58,789 nt of DNA from Clostridia bacterium (GTDB lineage: Bacteria > Bacillota > Clostridia > TANB77 > CAG-465): NCBI GenBank assembly GCA_017626395.1, contig JAGAIU010000059.1, positions 1 through 58,789 of the forward strand, written 5' to 3'. Position 1 is the stretch's first letter, and every line of letters starts with the position of its first letter. The position numbers were made by a program, and so were the translations under genes. Shown in pieces: positions 35,382 through 48,923 of this stretch. Below the pieces are notes generated by a model. It ran no database searches. It was not told the origin of the DNA and saw nothing but the letters and a program-made list of their open reading frames with translations.

Positions 35382-37547
35382 ATGGAGTATAATGAATACT
35401 TAGATAGTATAAAAAAGGTTTTAGAAAAAGAAAATATTAAATATGATGAAGAAGAATTAAATAAAGTTATTACTTATGCTTTAAAAATGCATGAAGGAAA
35501 AACTATTATTAAAGATAAAACAATAGATTTTGTTGTAGAAGTTGCAAGTGAAGTTGCTACATTAAGACTTGACGATAAATCTATTTATGCTGCAATATTA
35601 TATCCAGTTGCAGATTATGATAATTTTGATGAAAAAGATGTAATTGAAGCTGCTGGTAAAGAAACACATGACTTAATAATAACATTAAAAAAATTAGAAG
35701 AAGATTATAATAAAGATGATAAAATAAATGTTGCTACTAACCCTGAAATATTAAGAAATATGTTCATGGCTATAGCTAAAGATATAAGGGTAGTAATAAT
35801 TAAAATAGCTGAAAGACTATCATATATGAGAAGAATGAATGCTTTAGAGCCAAGTGTTAGAGAACAAATTGCTAAAGAGTGTTTAGAAATTTATGCACCT
35901 ATTGCTCATAGACTTGGTATGTCTAAAGTAAAATCTGAACTTGAAGATATTTCATTTAGAATATTATTACCAGAAGAATATCATACAATTAAAGAACAAA
36001 TTGATGAGAAAAAAGAAGAAAGAGAAGAATATATTGATGCTAGAATAAATGAGGTATCTGAAAAATTAAAAGAACAAGATATAGATGCTACAATATATGG
36101 TAGACCTAAACACTTCTATAGTATATATAAGAAAATGAAAGCTAAATCATGTAAAGCAGATGATCTTTTTGATCTTATAGCAATACGTGTTATTGTAAAT
36201 TCAATTAGAGACTGTTATAACGTATTAGGACTTGTTCATGATATGTATAAACCAATGCCTGGTAGATTTAAAGATTACATTGCTGTACCTAAAACTAACA
36301 TGTATCAATCACTACATACTACAGTATTTGGTGAAGGTGGAAGACCTTTTGAAATACAAATTAGAACTTGGGATATGCATAATGTAGCTGAACGTGGTAT
36401 TGCTGCTCACTTCTCATATAAAGAAAAAAGTAAAAAAATATCTGAAGCAGATAAGAAGATTATTTGGCTTAGAAAAACTTTAGAAATCCAAAAAGAAATG
36501 GCAGATAATACTGAAAATATGGATAAAATTAAAGCGGAAATATTTGGTGAAGAAGTATTTGTATTTACACCAAAAGGTGAAATAAAATCAATGCCTAAAG
36601 GTTCAACACCAATAGATTTTGCGTATTCTATCCATCAAAGAGTTGCTGAACAAATGGTAGGTGCTAAAATCAATGGAAGAATGGTACCACTTAATACTCA
36701 ACTTCAAAATAAAGATGTTGTAGAAATTGTAACAAGCAAAAACTCTAAAGGGCCAAATAGAGACTGGTTAAAATATGTAAAAACTACAAGTGCTAAAAAC
36801 AAAATAACAAGTTTCCTTAAAAAAGAAGGTAGAGAAATAAACATTCAAAATGGTAGAGAATCTTTTGAAAAAATAATGAGAAAACAAAAATATTCAAGAG
36901 AAGAACTTATGAATGAAAAATTCTTAGAACCAGCACTTAAGAGATTTAACTGTAAAACAATAGATGATTGTTATGAAAATATAGGATTTGGAAGTATTTC
37001 TCCAGTAAAAGTAGTAAATAAAATTGTTGAGTTATATGAAGATAGTATGGCTCCAGCAGAAGATATGAAACTAAAAGTTGTTACTAAAAAGAAGAAAAAT
37101 AACGGTAATGATTTAGTTGAAGTTGCTGGAATAGATAACTGTTTAGTTAAATTTGCTAAATGTTGTTCTCCAATTCCAGGTGATGAAATTGTTGGATATA
37201 TAACTTTTGCAAATGGTATTTCAATTCATAGAAAAGATTGTACAAATTTAAAAAGCTTAGATATAGAAGCTAGAACTATAAAAGTATCATGGAAAGAACA
37301 AACTCATGCGGCATTTAATGCTCGTCTTGTTGTTAAAGCTAACGATAGAGATGGAGTTCTATCTGATATATTAAAAACTATGAAAGAGTTAAAAATTGAG
37401 ATTACTGAAATTAGTACTAAAGTAACAGAAGATAGAGAAAATATAACTAATTTATGTGCTAACATTAAAGATATTGAATCAATGCAAGCTATGATTAAAG
37501 CTTTAAGAAAAATAGATAGTGTATTTGATGTAAGGAGAATAAAATAG
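35382..37547 (+). CDS. relA: RSH (p)ppGpp synthetase with degenerate hydrolase domain
   Basis: About 721 residues; AGGAG at 35370-35374 fits ATG 35382 better than the in-frame ATG 35376. Order: HD-like domain (1-180), synthetase (200-330), TGS (~390-450), zinc-finger/CC region (KFAKCCSPIPGDE), ACT domain at the end. The synthetase looks intact: GRPKHFYSIYKKM, PGRFKDYIA, NMYQSLHTTV, EIQIRT. The hydrolase does not. The HD motif, normally LLHDVVEDT, reads ILYPVADYD; the first metal His in SGEPYIIHP is missing; LADRLHNMR reads IAERLSYMR. It should therefore make but not break (p)ppGpp. RFKD is the form usually seen in bifunctional enzymes, which suggests secondary loss. It sits between recJ and an MBL gene. 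Confidence 0.92.
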   Translation: MEYNEYLDSIKKVLEKENIKYDEEELNKVITYALKMHEGKTIIKDKTIDFVVEVASEVATLRLDDKSIYAAILYPVADYDNFDEKDVIEAAGKETHDLIITLKKLEEDYNKDDKINVATNPEILRNMFMAIAKDIRVVIIKIAERLSYMRRMNALEPSVREQIAKECLEIYAPIAHRLGMSKVKSELEDISFRILLPEEYHTIKEQIDEKKEEREEYIDARINEVSEKLKEQDIDATIYGRPKHFYSIYKKMKAKSCKADDLFDLIAIRVIVNSIRDCYNVLGLVHDMYKPMPGRFKDYIAVPKTNMYQSLHTTVFGEGGRPFEIQIRTWDMHNVAERGIAAHFSYKEKSKKISEADKKIIWLRKTLEIQKEMADNTENMDKIKAEIFGEEVFVFTPKGEIKSMPKGSTPIDFAYSIHQRVAEQMVGAKINGRMVPLNTQLQNKDVVEIVTSKNSKGPNRDWLKYVKTTSAKNKITSFLKKEGREINIQNGRESFEKIMRKQKYSREELMNEKFLEPALKRFNCKTIDDCYENIGFGSISPVKVVNKIVELYEDSMAPAEDMKLKVVTKKKKNNGNDLVEVAGIDNCLVKFAKCCSPIPGDEIVGYITFANGISIHRKDCTNLKSLDIEARTIKVSWKEQTHAAFNARLVVKANDRDGVLSDILKTMKELKIEITEISTKVTEDRENITNLCANIKDIESMQAMIKALRKIDSVFDVRRIK

Positions 37548-37550
37548 TTT

Positions 37551-38231
37551 ATGATTAAAAAATTAGAACTAGAAGTAAAAAGTTTTGGACATTATACAAA
37601 TACATATTTAATTTATGATGAAAATAAAGAGGCAGTAATTGTAGATCCTGCAGATAAAGCAGAAATTATAATTACTGAAATAGAAAAATTAGAATTAAAA
37701 CCAAAGTATGTACTTTTAACACATGGTCATGTTGATCATGTGTTAGCTTTGGAAGAAATAATAAAAAAATATAATATAAAAGTAATAGCTAATATACATG
37801 AAAAAGATATGTTAGTTGGAAATGTAAGTAATTGTTCTAATGTATTTGGCTTAACTCAAAACAAATATAATCCAGAAGATTTTATATTATTAAATAATGA
37901 AGAATATATAAGTATAGGGGACGTGAAAATACAGATGATACATACTCCTGGACATAGTATAGGTAGTTGTTGCTATTACATAGAAAAAGAAAATATATTA
38001 ATTACAGGGGATACATTATTTTCAGATTGTTTTGGAAGATGTGATTTACCTTCAAGTAATTTAGATGATATGATAAATTCATTGATTAAATTATATAAAA
38101 ATTTTAGTGAAGCACAAATGTATCCAGGACATGATAATAGTGGAATGAAAGTTATAGATACATATCCAGTAGTAAGAAGATATCTTAAATATACATCAAT
38201 GATAGATTTAGATGATTTTGTAAATAGCTAA
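37551..38231 (+). CDS. MBL-fold hydrolase (glyoxalase II-like)
   Basis: 226 residues with the metallo-beta-lactamase signature THGHVDHVLA (HxHxDH), HTPGHSIGS, the Asp in ITGDTLF, and PGHDN for the last His. This short form is typical of YcbL/GloB-like thioesterases found after relA in Clostridia. It probably hydrolyses a thioester; the exact substrate is unknown. It starts 3 bases after the RSH stop and lies 10 bases before ung, so the four genes from recJ to ung form one operon. Confidence 0.88.
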   Translation: MIKKLELEVKSFGHYTNTYLIYDENKEAVIVDPADKAEIIITEIEKLELKPKYVLLTHGHVDHVLALEEIIKKYNIKVIANIHEKDMLVGNVSNCSNVFGLTQNKYNPEDFILLNNEEYISIGDVKIQMIHTPGHSIGSCCYYIEKENILITGDTLFSDCFGRCDLPSSNLDDMINSLIKLYKNFSEAQMYPGHDNSGMKVIDTYPVVRRYLKYTSMIDLDDFVNS

Positions 38232-38241
38232 GGAGGAAGAT

Positions 38242-38904
38242 ATGAACCATTTTAAAGATATAATAGAAGAAGAAAGTCAAAAAGATTACTATAAAAAATT
38301 ACATGAATTTGTATATAAAGCATATGAAGAAAGCACAGTTTTTCCAGATAAGAAAAATATATTTGCTGCTTTAAAATACACACCATATGAAAATGTAAAA
38401 GTAGTAATTTTAGGACAAGATCCATATCACGGACTAGGTGAGGCACATGGAATGGCATTTTCAGTATGTCCGGGAATTAAGACACCACCTTCATTACAAA
38501 ATATATATAAAGAACTAAATCAAGAACTTGGTTGTTATATTCCAAATAACGGATATTTAATGAAATGGTCACAACAAGGAGTATTATTATTAAATTCAGT
38601 TCTAACTGTAAAAAAAGATACTCCAGCATCTCATAGAGGGATGGGATGGGAAACATTTACAGATAGAATAATAGAAGAAGTAAATAAAAAAGATGAGCCA
38701 GTAGTATTTATGCTTTGGGGAAGTTTTGCAAGATCTAAAAAAAATCTTATCACTAACCCTAAACATTTAATACTTGAAGCTCCACATCCAAGCCCATTTT
38801 CTGCAAGAACAGGTTTTTTTGGATGTAATCATTTTGTAAATGCAAATAATTTCTTAAAAGATAATAATAGAGAGCCTATAGATTGGCAAATAGAGAATAT
38901 ATAG
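38242..38904 (+). CDS. ung: Uracil-DNA glycosylase
   Basis: 220 residues, family 1 UDG. GQDPYHG near residue 58 holds the catalytic Asp and PHPSPFSAR near residue 183 the second catalytic His loop; the FSVCPGIKTPPSLQNIYKEL region is also typical. It removes uracil from DNA, starting base-excision repair. GGAGGA ribosome site 5 bases upstream. Last gene of the recJ operon. Confidence 0.96.
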   Translation: MNHFKDIIEEESQKDYYKKLHEFVYKAYEESTVFPDKKNIFAALKYTPYENVKVVILGQDPYHGLGEAHGMAFSVCPGIKTPPSLQNIYKELNQELGCYIPNNGYLMKWSQQGVLLLNSVLTVKKDTPASHRGMGWETFTDRIIEEVNKKDEPVVFMLWGSFARSKKNLITNPKHLILEAPHPSPFSARTGFFGCNHFVNANNFLKDNNREPIDWQIENI

Positions 38905-38933
38905 TAAAGAAGTAGAGAAATCTACTTCTTTTT
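38903..38933 (+). terminator. Terminator after ung
   Basis: AAAGAAGTAG / CTACTTCTTT around a 6-nt loop, T-rich right arm; closes the recJ-ung operon. Confidence 0.85.
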
Positions 38934-39028
38934 TACATAAAAATAATAATTATTATACTATGTAATCTATCTTTTTTTAGCGATATATGGTATAATATGG
39001 GAGTTAAAAAAGGAGAAAAAGACCAAAA

Positions 39029-40051
39029 ATGAAGACAAGTGATTTTTATTATGATTTACCACAAGAATTAATAGCACAAACACCACTTGAAAATAGACAA
39101 AAATCTAGAATGATGGTGTTAGACAGAAATAAAGAAGAAGTAGAACATAAGATATTTGAAAATATTATAGATTACATTGAACCAGGAGATACTTTAGTTA
39201 TGAATGATACTAGAGTTATACCTGCAAGATTATTTGGACATAGAGTAGGAAAAGAAGAAAAAATAGAAGTTCTTTTACTTAAACAACTATCTGGAGATAG
39301 ATGGCAAACTCTTGTTAAACCCGGTAAAAAATGTAAAATTGGTGAAACTATAGAATTTGATGAATCTTTAAAACTAGAAGTAGTAGATATACTAGAAGAT
39401 GGTCAAAGAGTAATTGAATTTAAATATGATGGGATATTTAATGAAATACTAGATAAACTTGGAACAATGCCACTTCCACCATATATTACAGAAAAACTTG
39501 AAGATCAAGATAGATATCAAACAGTATATAGTAAAAATAAAGGAAGCGCGGCAGCTCCAACAGCAGGATTACACTTTACTAAAGAAGTATTAAAACAATT
39601 AGAAGATAAAGGTGTAAATCTTGTATATGTAACTTTACATGTAGGCCTTGGAACTTTTAGACCTGTAAAAGTAGATGATGTAACAAAACATGATATGCAT
39701 AGTGAATATTACATCATTACTAAAGAGGCATGTGATATTATAAATGAAACAAAGAAAAAAGGTAAAAGAGTAATTGCAGTAGGAACAACTTCTTGTAGAG
39801 TATTAGAGAGTGCAACAGGAGAAGATGGAATAATAACACCTCATGCAGAAGAAACAAAAATATTCATATATCCTGGATATAAATTTAAAATGATAGATGG
39901 ACTTTTAACAAACTTCCATTTACCAGAATCAACATTAATAATGCTTGTATCAGCACTTGCAACAAAAGATAAAATAATGGATGCATATAAAACAGCGGTA
40001 GAGAATAAATATAGATTCTTTAGTTTTGGAGATTGTATGCTAATATTATAG
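39029..40051 (+). CDS. queA: tRNA S-adenosylmethionine ribosyltransferase-isomerase QueA
   Basis: 340 residues. Family hallmarks are the start [44 protein letters not shown] and the end [11 protein letters not shown]. It transfers and rearranges the ribosyl part of SAM onto 7-aminomethyl-deazaguanine in tRNA, making epoxyqueuosine. tgt, the preceding step, lies 3.2 kb downstream on the same strand with the ABC transporter pair between. TATAAT at 38991 is a likely -10. Confidence 0.96.
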   Translation: MKTSDFYYDLPQELIAQTPLENRQKSRMMVLDRNKEEVEHKIFENIIDYIEPGDTLVMNDTRVIPARLFGHRVGKEEKIEVLLLKQLSGDRWQTLVKPGKKCKIGETIEFDESLKLEVVDILEDGQRVIEFKYDGIFNEILDKLGTMPLPPYITEKLEDQDRYQTVYSKNKGSAAAPTAGLHFTKEVLKQLEDKGVNLVYVTLHVGLGTFRPVKVDDVTKHDMHSEYYIITKEACDIINETKKKGKRVIAVGTTSCRVLESATGEDGIITPHAEETKIFIYPGYKFKMIDGLLTNFHLPESTLIMLVSALATKDKIMDAYKTAVENKYRFFSFGDCMLIL

Positions 40052-40068
40052 AAAGGAAATATTAAAAT

Positions 40069-40957
40069 ATGTTAGAGGTTAAAAATTTAGTTAAATACTT
40101 CGGTATTAAAAAAGTAGTAGATAACGTATCGTTTAAATTAAAAAGTGGTAAGATTTTAGGTGTACTAGGTAAAAATGGTGCGGGAAAATCTACAACTTTT
40201 AGAATGATACTTAATATATTAGAGCCAGACGAAGGTGAAGTATTATATAATGGTGAAAAAATAGACCATAATGTTTCAGATAAGATTGGATATTTACCAG
40301 AAGTTGGTTCGCTGATAGATTCATATACAGTATATGAGCAATGCTTATATTACGGTAGAATGAAATCAATGAAAACTGAACAAATTAAAAGTAATATGTT
40401 TGATTTACTTGAAAGATTTGGAATAACTGAATATGCAAATATGAAGATCAAGGAATTATCTAAAGGTAACAAGCAAAAAATTCAGTTTATCATTGCACTT
40501 TTACATAATCCAGATTTAATTATACTAGATGAACCATTTTCAGGGCTTGATCCTGTAAGTGTAGAATACTTTAAAAAGATAATTTTAGAACTTAGAGATC
40601 AAGGTAAAACTATTATGTTTTCATCTCATATAATGAGTCATGTAGAAATGCTTTGTGAAGAAGTTGTAATAATAGATAAAGGTAGAGTAATTCTAAATTG
40701 TAATTTAAATGAAATTAAACAAGAATATGCAAATAAAACATTAGATATAACAGGTAAAATAACAGATAGTGCTTTAAGACAAATAGCTATTTTTGGTACA
40801 ATTGAGAAAAGAGAAGGAGATAGATACATAGTAAATCTTGCAAATAAAGAAAGAATAAGCGATGTATTTAAGCTATTATATACAAGTGAAATAACAAAAT
40901 TTTCAGTATTAAATGTATCTTTAAATGACATCTTTTTAGATAAGGTAGGTACAAATT

Positions 40958-40968
<11 letters not shown>
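40069..40968 (+). CDS. ABC transporter ATP-binding protein (NatA-like)
   Basis: 299 residues. Walker A GKNGAGKST, Q-loop replaced by a YLPEVGSL segment, signature LSKGNKQKIQF, Walker B LIILDEPFSGLD, and H-loop SSHIMSH. The ~70-residue C-terminal domain fits the multidrug/Na+ (NatA, CcmA) class. It overlaps the permease-protease gene by 11 bases, so the two proteins form one exporter. AAAGGAAA ribosome site, 17 bases after queA. Confidence 0.92.
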
Positions 40969-44381
<3,413 letters not shown>

Positions 44382-44392
44382 TATAAGTGGTG

Positions 44393-45988
44393 ATGAAATT
44401 GGATAAAGAATCAAGAGCACTAACAAGGTCAGTTAGAAAATCTGAAAATTTAATTAAAAGAATAGTTGTTAAATCTATATTTGCTATATTAGCCATGATA
44501 TTACAAGCTTTAGTTTTTTGGTTTGTATTTAGAACAACAAATGTGGTGTACGAAACTAAATATTATATATATAATTCTATTAGACTATTATCAGTTATAT
44601 ATATATTATCAAAACACGATTCTGCATTATATAAAATGGCATGGATATTATTTATAATGTTTATGCCTGTATTTGGTGTTTGTGTATTTATATTATGGGG
44701 AAATAATAGAATAAGAAGGTATAAAGAACTTGAAATAAAAGACATAGAAAATAATACAAACTATTTAATGGAAAATTCATTTGAACTGGATAAGGTATTA
44801 AGAGATGAAGACAAATTAATGTATAATATGTTACAATACATTCAAAATATGACTTCATATCCTGTTTGCGGAAATGTGAAGAACAAATATTATGATTTAG
44901 GAGAAAAACTATTTGAAGATTTAAAAAAAGATATTAAAAAAGCAAAACATTATATATTTCTTGAATTTTATATAATAGATCAAGGTAAACTTTCAGAAGA
45001 GATTTTTAAACTTTTAAAGCAAAAAGCTAAAGATGGTGTGGAAGTTAAAATTATATATGATTCTTATGGATGTTTAGGAAAATTTAAAAGAAAAATTAGA
45101 AATGACTTAAAAGATGCAGGCATAGAAATATATGAATTTAATCCGATTTCTTTATTAATTAATACATATTTAAATAACAGACTACATAGAAAAGTAGTAG
45201 TAATAGACGGAAATATATCATACACTGGTGGAGTTAATTTAGCAGATGAATATGCTAATATTAAAGAGAAATTTGGACATTGGAAAGATGTGGGAATAAG
45301 ATTTGAAGGAGAAGTATCTTGGAATTTTACTCTTATGTTCTTAAGAGATTTAAAATTTATAGATAAAAAACAAGAAATAGAATATAATAGATATAAAGCT
45401 ATTAGCAATGAGTATATAGATAAAAATTCACAAACTCATGGAATAGCAGTTGCTATGTCAGATGGACCCAATAATAGAAAAAATCCTGTTGAAACAGTAT
45501 ATATGCAAACTATAAATACTGCTAAAGATTATGTATATATTACAACACCATATTTTGCAATTTCTGAACAGATGATGGCATCATTACTTAATGCAGCAAG
45601 AAGTGGTGTAGATGTAAGAGTAATACTTCCACATATACCAGATAAGAGAATTGTACAAATGGTTACTAGATCATACTATGAAGTATTGCTTTCAGCAGGA
45701 ATAAAAGTGTATGAATATAAACCTGGATTCATACATTCTAAAACTTTTGTCTCAGATGATCAGCTTGCTATAATAGGAAGCTCAAATATGGATTATAGAA
45801 GTATGAACTTAAATTATGAGTGTGTAAGTATGATATATAAAACAGGTTCTGAAATTGATGTAAAACAAGATTTTATTAATATGATAGAAAATTCATGTAT
45901 AGAAGTAGAACTTAAAGATTGGATAAAAAGACCTTTATTTAAAAAGGTTATAGAATCAGTTCTTACAGCTTTTTCAACTATGTTCTAA
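44393..45988 (+). CDS. cls: Cardiolipin synthase
   Basis: About 531 residues. Two N-terminal membrane helices (residues ~25-75) are followed by two phospholipase D domains. The first HKD motif is LHRKVVVIDGNISYTGG near residue 260, the second IHSKTFVSDDQLAIIGSSN near residue 440. It condenses phosphatidylglycerols to cardiolipin at the membrane. Two GTG codons at 44387 and 44390 are in frame, but no clear ribosome site exists; AGTGGTG may serve ATG 44393. It starts within 12 bases of the tgt stop. Confidence 0.93.
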   Translation: MKLDKESRALTRSVRKSENLIKRIVVKSIFAILAMILQALVFWFVFRTTNVVYETKYYIYNSIRLLSVIYILSKHDSALYKMAWILFIMFMPVFGVCVFILWGNNRIRRYKELEIKDIENNTNYLMENSFELDKVLRDEDKLMYNMLQYIQNMTSYPVCGNVKNKYYDLGEKLFEDLKKDIKKAKHYIFLEFYIIDQGKLSEEIFKLLKQKAKDGVEVKIIYDSYGCLGKFKRKIRNDLKDAGIEIYEFNPISLLINTYLNNRLHRKVVVIDGNISYTGGVNLADEYANIKEKFGHWKDVGIRFEGEVSWNFTLMFLRDLKFIDKKQEIEYNRYKAISNEYIDKNSQTHGIAVAMSDGPNNRKNPVETVYMQTINTAKDYVYITTPYFAISEQMMASLLNAARSGVDVRVILPHIPDKRIVQMVTRSYYEVLLSAGIKVYEYKPGFIHSKTFVSDDQLAIIGSSNMDYRSMNLNYECVSMIYKTGSEIDVKQDFINMIENSCIEVELKDWIKRPLFKKVIESVLTAFSTMF

Positions 45989-46001
45989 GGGGGAATATTA
46001 T

Positions 46002-47165
46002 ATGAAAGAGTATGCTTTAGTGTTAGAAGGTGGCGGTGCTAAAGGTGCATATCAAATTGGTGCTATGAAAGCTTTAATGGAAAATGGATTTAAATTTAAT
46101 ACAGTAATTGGAACTTCTATTGGAGCTATTAATGCTGCATTCATCGCACAAGGAGATATAGATAAAGTAGAAGAGCTTTGGAAAACATTATCTTTTAAGG
46201 AGTTAATGGATATAAATAACGAATTGGTAGAAAATGTTATGACAAATCAAGTGACTATAGAAGACTTAAAAGAAATTAGAAATACTATAAATAGAACAAT
46301 AAAAGATAAAGGCATTGATCTTAAATTAATGAGAGATATAATGTCTAAGTATATCGATGAAGATAAAGTACGTAATAGTAAAATCAGATATGGACTAGTA
46401 ACATTTTGTATCACAGATTTTAAACCACAAAAATTATTTATTGAGGATATACCAAAAGGAAAATTAATAGATTATTTACTTGCTACATCTAATTTACCAG
46501 GATTTCAAAGAGCTATAATAGATGAAAAAAGTTTCTTAGATGGTGGTGTTTTTGATAACTGTTCAGTTGAGATGTTATATGATGCAGGGTATAGAGATAT
46601 TTTAGCTTTAAGATTATTTAGAAAAAATCATATTAGAAATTATAATTCTTTAATTAAAAATAAAGATTTAAAACTTAAGATGATTGTTCCAAGTATGGAT
46701 TTACCTAACATTTTAAATTTTGAAACTAAAACATTAAATAGCCTTTTAAAATATGGTTATGTTGATGCTATAAAACAAATTAAAAAGCTAGATGGTACAC
46801 AATATGTGTTTAATAAAATAGATGATGAAGAGATAGAAGAATATAAAGAAAAATTTACACCTATGGTTTGCTTAGACATAACAGAAGAGACGGGAGTGAA
46901 GTTTAAACCAGGAGATAATATAATAGATGTTACACTAACTAAAACATTTACTAAATTAAATAATATGGTCGCAGAGCAAAAAACTTCTAATTTCAAAAAA
47001 CAATTAATAAATTTTGTTGAATATGTGGCTCAAAAAGAAAAAGTTTCAATGAATAAAATATACAATTTTAAAAACTTTGTAAAAGAAGTAAAAATTAAAG
47101 CTGAAAAGAGAAAGAAATTAAAAGGCATAGATAAAGCTATATATTTAATAATAAATGTTTTATAA
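46002..47165 (+). CDS. Patatin-like phospholipase
   Basis: 387 residues. Oxyanion hole GGGAKGAYQIG at residues 9-19, nucleophile serine in GTSIG (GxSxG) near residue 39, and catalytic Asp in LDGGVFDN near residue 178. No signal peptide. It likely hydrolyses membrane lipids or acylglycerols inside the cell. It follows cls by 13 bases with AAGGGGGAA, so the two lipid genes are coupled. Confidence 0.9.
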   Translation: MKEYALVLEGGGAKGAYQIGAMKALMENGFKFNTVIGTSIGAINAAFIAQGDIDKVEELWKTLSFKELMDINNELVENVMTNQVTIEDLKEIRNTINRTIKDKGIDLKLMRDIMSKYIDEDKVRNSKIRYGLVTFCITDFKPQKLFIEDIPKGKLIDYLLATSNLPGFQRAIIDEKSFLDGGVFDNCSVEMLYDAGYRDILALRLFRKNHIRNYNSLIKNKDLKLKMIVPSMDLPNILNFETKTLNSLLKYGYVDAIKQIKKLDGTQYVFNKIDDEEIEEYKEKFTPMVCLDITEETGVKFKPGDNIIDVTLTKTFTKLNNMVAEQKTSNFKKQLINFVEYVAQKEKVSMNKIYNFKNFVKEVKIKAEKRKKLKGIDKAIYLIINVL

Positions 47166-47172
47166 AAAATTA

Positions 47173-47201
47173 AACTCTGATTTTTTTATCAGAGTTTTTT
47201 T
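47173..47201 (+). terminator. Terminator after the patatin gene
   Basis: AAACTCTGAT / ATCAGAGTTT around TTTTTT, followed by T4; perfect stem. Confidence 0.85.
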
Positions 47202-47283
47202 GAAAAAATATATAAAAAAGTATATTTTTTTTGAATAATGTATGCTATAATTTTTGTGTAAGCCGAAAGGAGTGGTTTAATAT

Positions 47284-48858
47284 ATGAAATTAAAAAGAAT
47301 ATTAATGCTATTGATGGCTATAGTTGTAACTTTTAACACAAGTTTAACTACAATGGCAGCAACTTGGGATAACGTAGATAGTTGGGAAAAATTAGAAAAT
47401 GCTTTTATGGGAGATACAGATTCTGAAGTTATTATTAATTTAACTGGAGATATCGAATGCATTTATGACTTACAAACAAATATTGGACAAAAATATATTA
47501 TTAATGGTAAAGAATATACATTAACAAATGTTGTTTTAATTGGAGATGGTAGCGTAGAAATTAACGCTTCTCTTAATGGGACAGAATGGACAAGTGCTAT
47601 TACAACTAGAGAAAATGTTGAAGCTGTAATAAATGGAGATGTCAATTCAAAAGGATATGGTGTTGAAGCACGTCAAAATTCATCTTTAACAGTGAATGGA
47701 AATGTTACAACAAGCATAACCCCACCAGATGAAGATGGAAATCTTGAGAATGAAACTATGGATGATCCGGATGGATTTTCTGATTCTGGTTCTGCTGTTT
47801 TAGCTTCAGAAGAAGGTACAATAACAATAAATGGTGACGTAACTGCTGGAGATTCATATGGTACATATTCATATGCGGGTAGTGGAATTGAAGCATATGA
47901 AAATTCAAATGTAACAGTAAATGGAAATGTAACCGGTGGAAATCAAATTGCAAAGCCAGATGTAAAAACTGAAGAAGGCTATGAAGGAAAAGGTGGAAAC
48001 GGTATTTCTATGGATTCTACTGCAAATGTAAAGGTGAATGGAAATGTAACTGGTGGAACAGCAAGTGGTGATGGAGCATATGCTGGTAATGGTACAGGAA
48101 TCGCTTTAATGTTGGAGCACGCAGAAAGAGAAAAAGGTAGTTTATATATTACAGGGACTGTATCTGGAAATCAATCTAGTGCAGAAAATGGTAAAGATGG
48201 AAGTGGAATCTTTATATGGCACGCTGAATCAATGGAAGCTCCTGAAACAATGAAATATTCAGATTTTTCTGATGATTATGAAGCTTTTAGATATTTAGCA
48301 GGAGAGGCAAGTTATAATATTAGTTTTGTTGCTAGCAGTTTAATGGATTATGAAGAAGGAAAAAAATGGGAAGAAGAACACTACTGGAAAATTTTAGATA
48401 ATGCATATGAAGAAAAAATAGGCGAATCTTTATGGGCAATTGATGCTGCAGAAGGTTCAGAGTCTATAAATGTTCTAGTAGAGACTATGAATGCTGTTGG
48501 AATGACTGAAGAAGAAAAGAATACTTTCATGGAGTCTTTATTTGAAATATATAATGATGCAGCTAATGAACTTGCAGTAATGATTGGAAACATAGAAATA
48601 AATTATATTATTCCAGAAGTTACAGTTTCAGATTTTAATGTTGGTGGAGATTCTGAATTAGTAGGCTATTCTCCAGAAGCAGAAGAATGTGCAGAAACAC
48701 TAAAAGCCAATATTAAATATATAGAATCAAATGACATTGATACAGACACAGATTCATTAAATCCAGAAACAGGAGATAATTTCTTCGTTTGGACTATAAT
48801 GAGTATTTGTTCAATGTTTGGAATTGTATTATCACTTCGTAAAAAATTAGTAAAATAA
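47284..48858 (+). CDS. Sortase-anchored beta-helix surface protein
   Basis: 524 residues; GAAAGGAGTGG lies upstream. Signal peptide residues 1-26, ending TMAA. Residues ~60-310 repeat short strands of the kind VNGNVTGG, INGDVTAG and VNGDVNSKG with Gly/Asn turns, indicating a right-handed beta-helix. Residues ~310-480 are a non-repetitive acidic helical part. The C-terminus is LNPETGD, a membrane helix and LRKKLVK, i.e. an NPxTG-type sorting signal. It is probably an adhesin or carbohydrate-contacting surface protein. Single-gene unit with flanking terminators. Confidence 0.82.
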   Translation: MKLKRILMLLMAIVVTFNTSLTTMAATWDNVDSWEKLENAFMGDTDSEVIINLTGDIECIYDLQTNIGQKYIINGKEYTLTNVVLIGDGSVEINASLNGTEWTSAITTRENVEAVINGDVNSKGYGVEARQNSSLTVNGNVTTSITPPDEDGNLENETMDDPDGFSDSGSAVLASEEGTITINGDVTAGDSYGTYSYAGSGIEAYENSNVTVNGNVTGGNQIAKPDVKTEEGYEGKGGNGISMDSTANVKVNGNVTGGTASGDGAYAGNGTGIALMLEHAEREKGSLYITGTVSGNQSSAENGKDGSGIFIWHAESMEAPETMKYSDFSDDYEAFRYLAGEASYNISFVASSLMDYEEGKKWEEEHYWKILDNAYEEKIGESLWAIDAAEGSESINVLVETMNAVGMTEEEKNTFMESLFEIYNDAANELAVMIGNIEINYIIPEVTVSDFNVGGDSELVGYSPEAEECAETLKANIKYIESNDIDTDTDSLNPETGDNFFVWTIMSICSMFGIVLSLRKKLVK

Positions 48859-48868
48859 AAAATATATT

Positions 48869-48900
48869 AAAGATCTGAAATAATATTTCAGGTCTTTTTT
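48869..48900 (+). terminator. Terminator after the beta-helix protein
   Basis: AGATCTGAAATA / TATTTCAGGTCT stem with one mismatch-type G-T pair, then T6. Confidence 0.8.
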
Positions 48901-48923
48901 GCATAATATGTATTGGTGATATT

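Noticed and set aside
44387..44392. GTG start codons for cardiolipin synthase
   Set aside because: No ribosome site is spaced for them; they themselves form the only G-rich stretch before ATG 44393. Not fully excluded.
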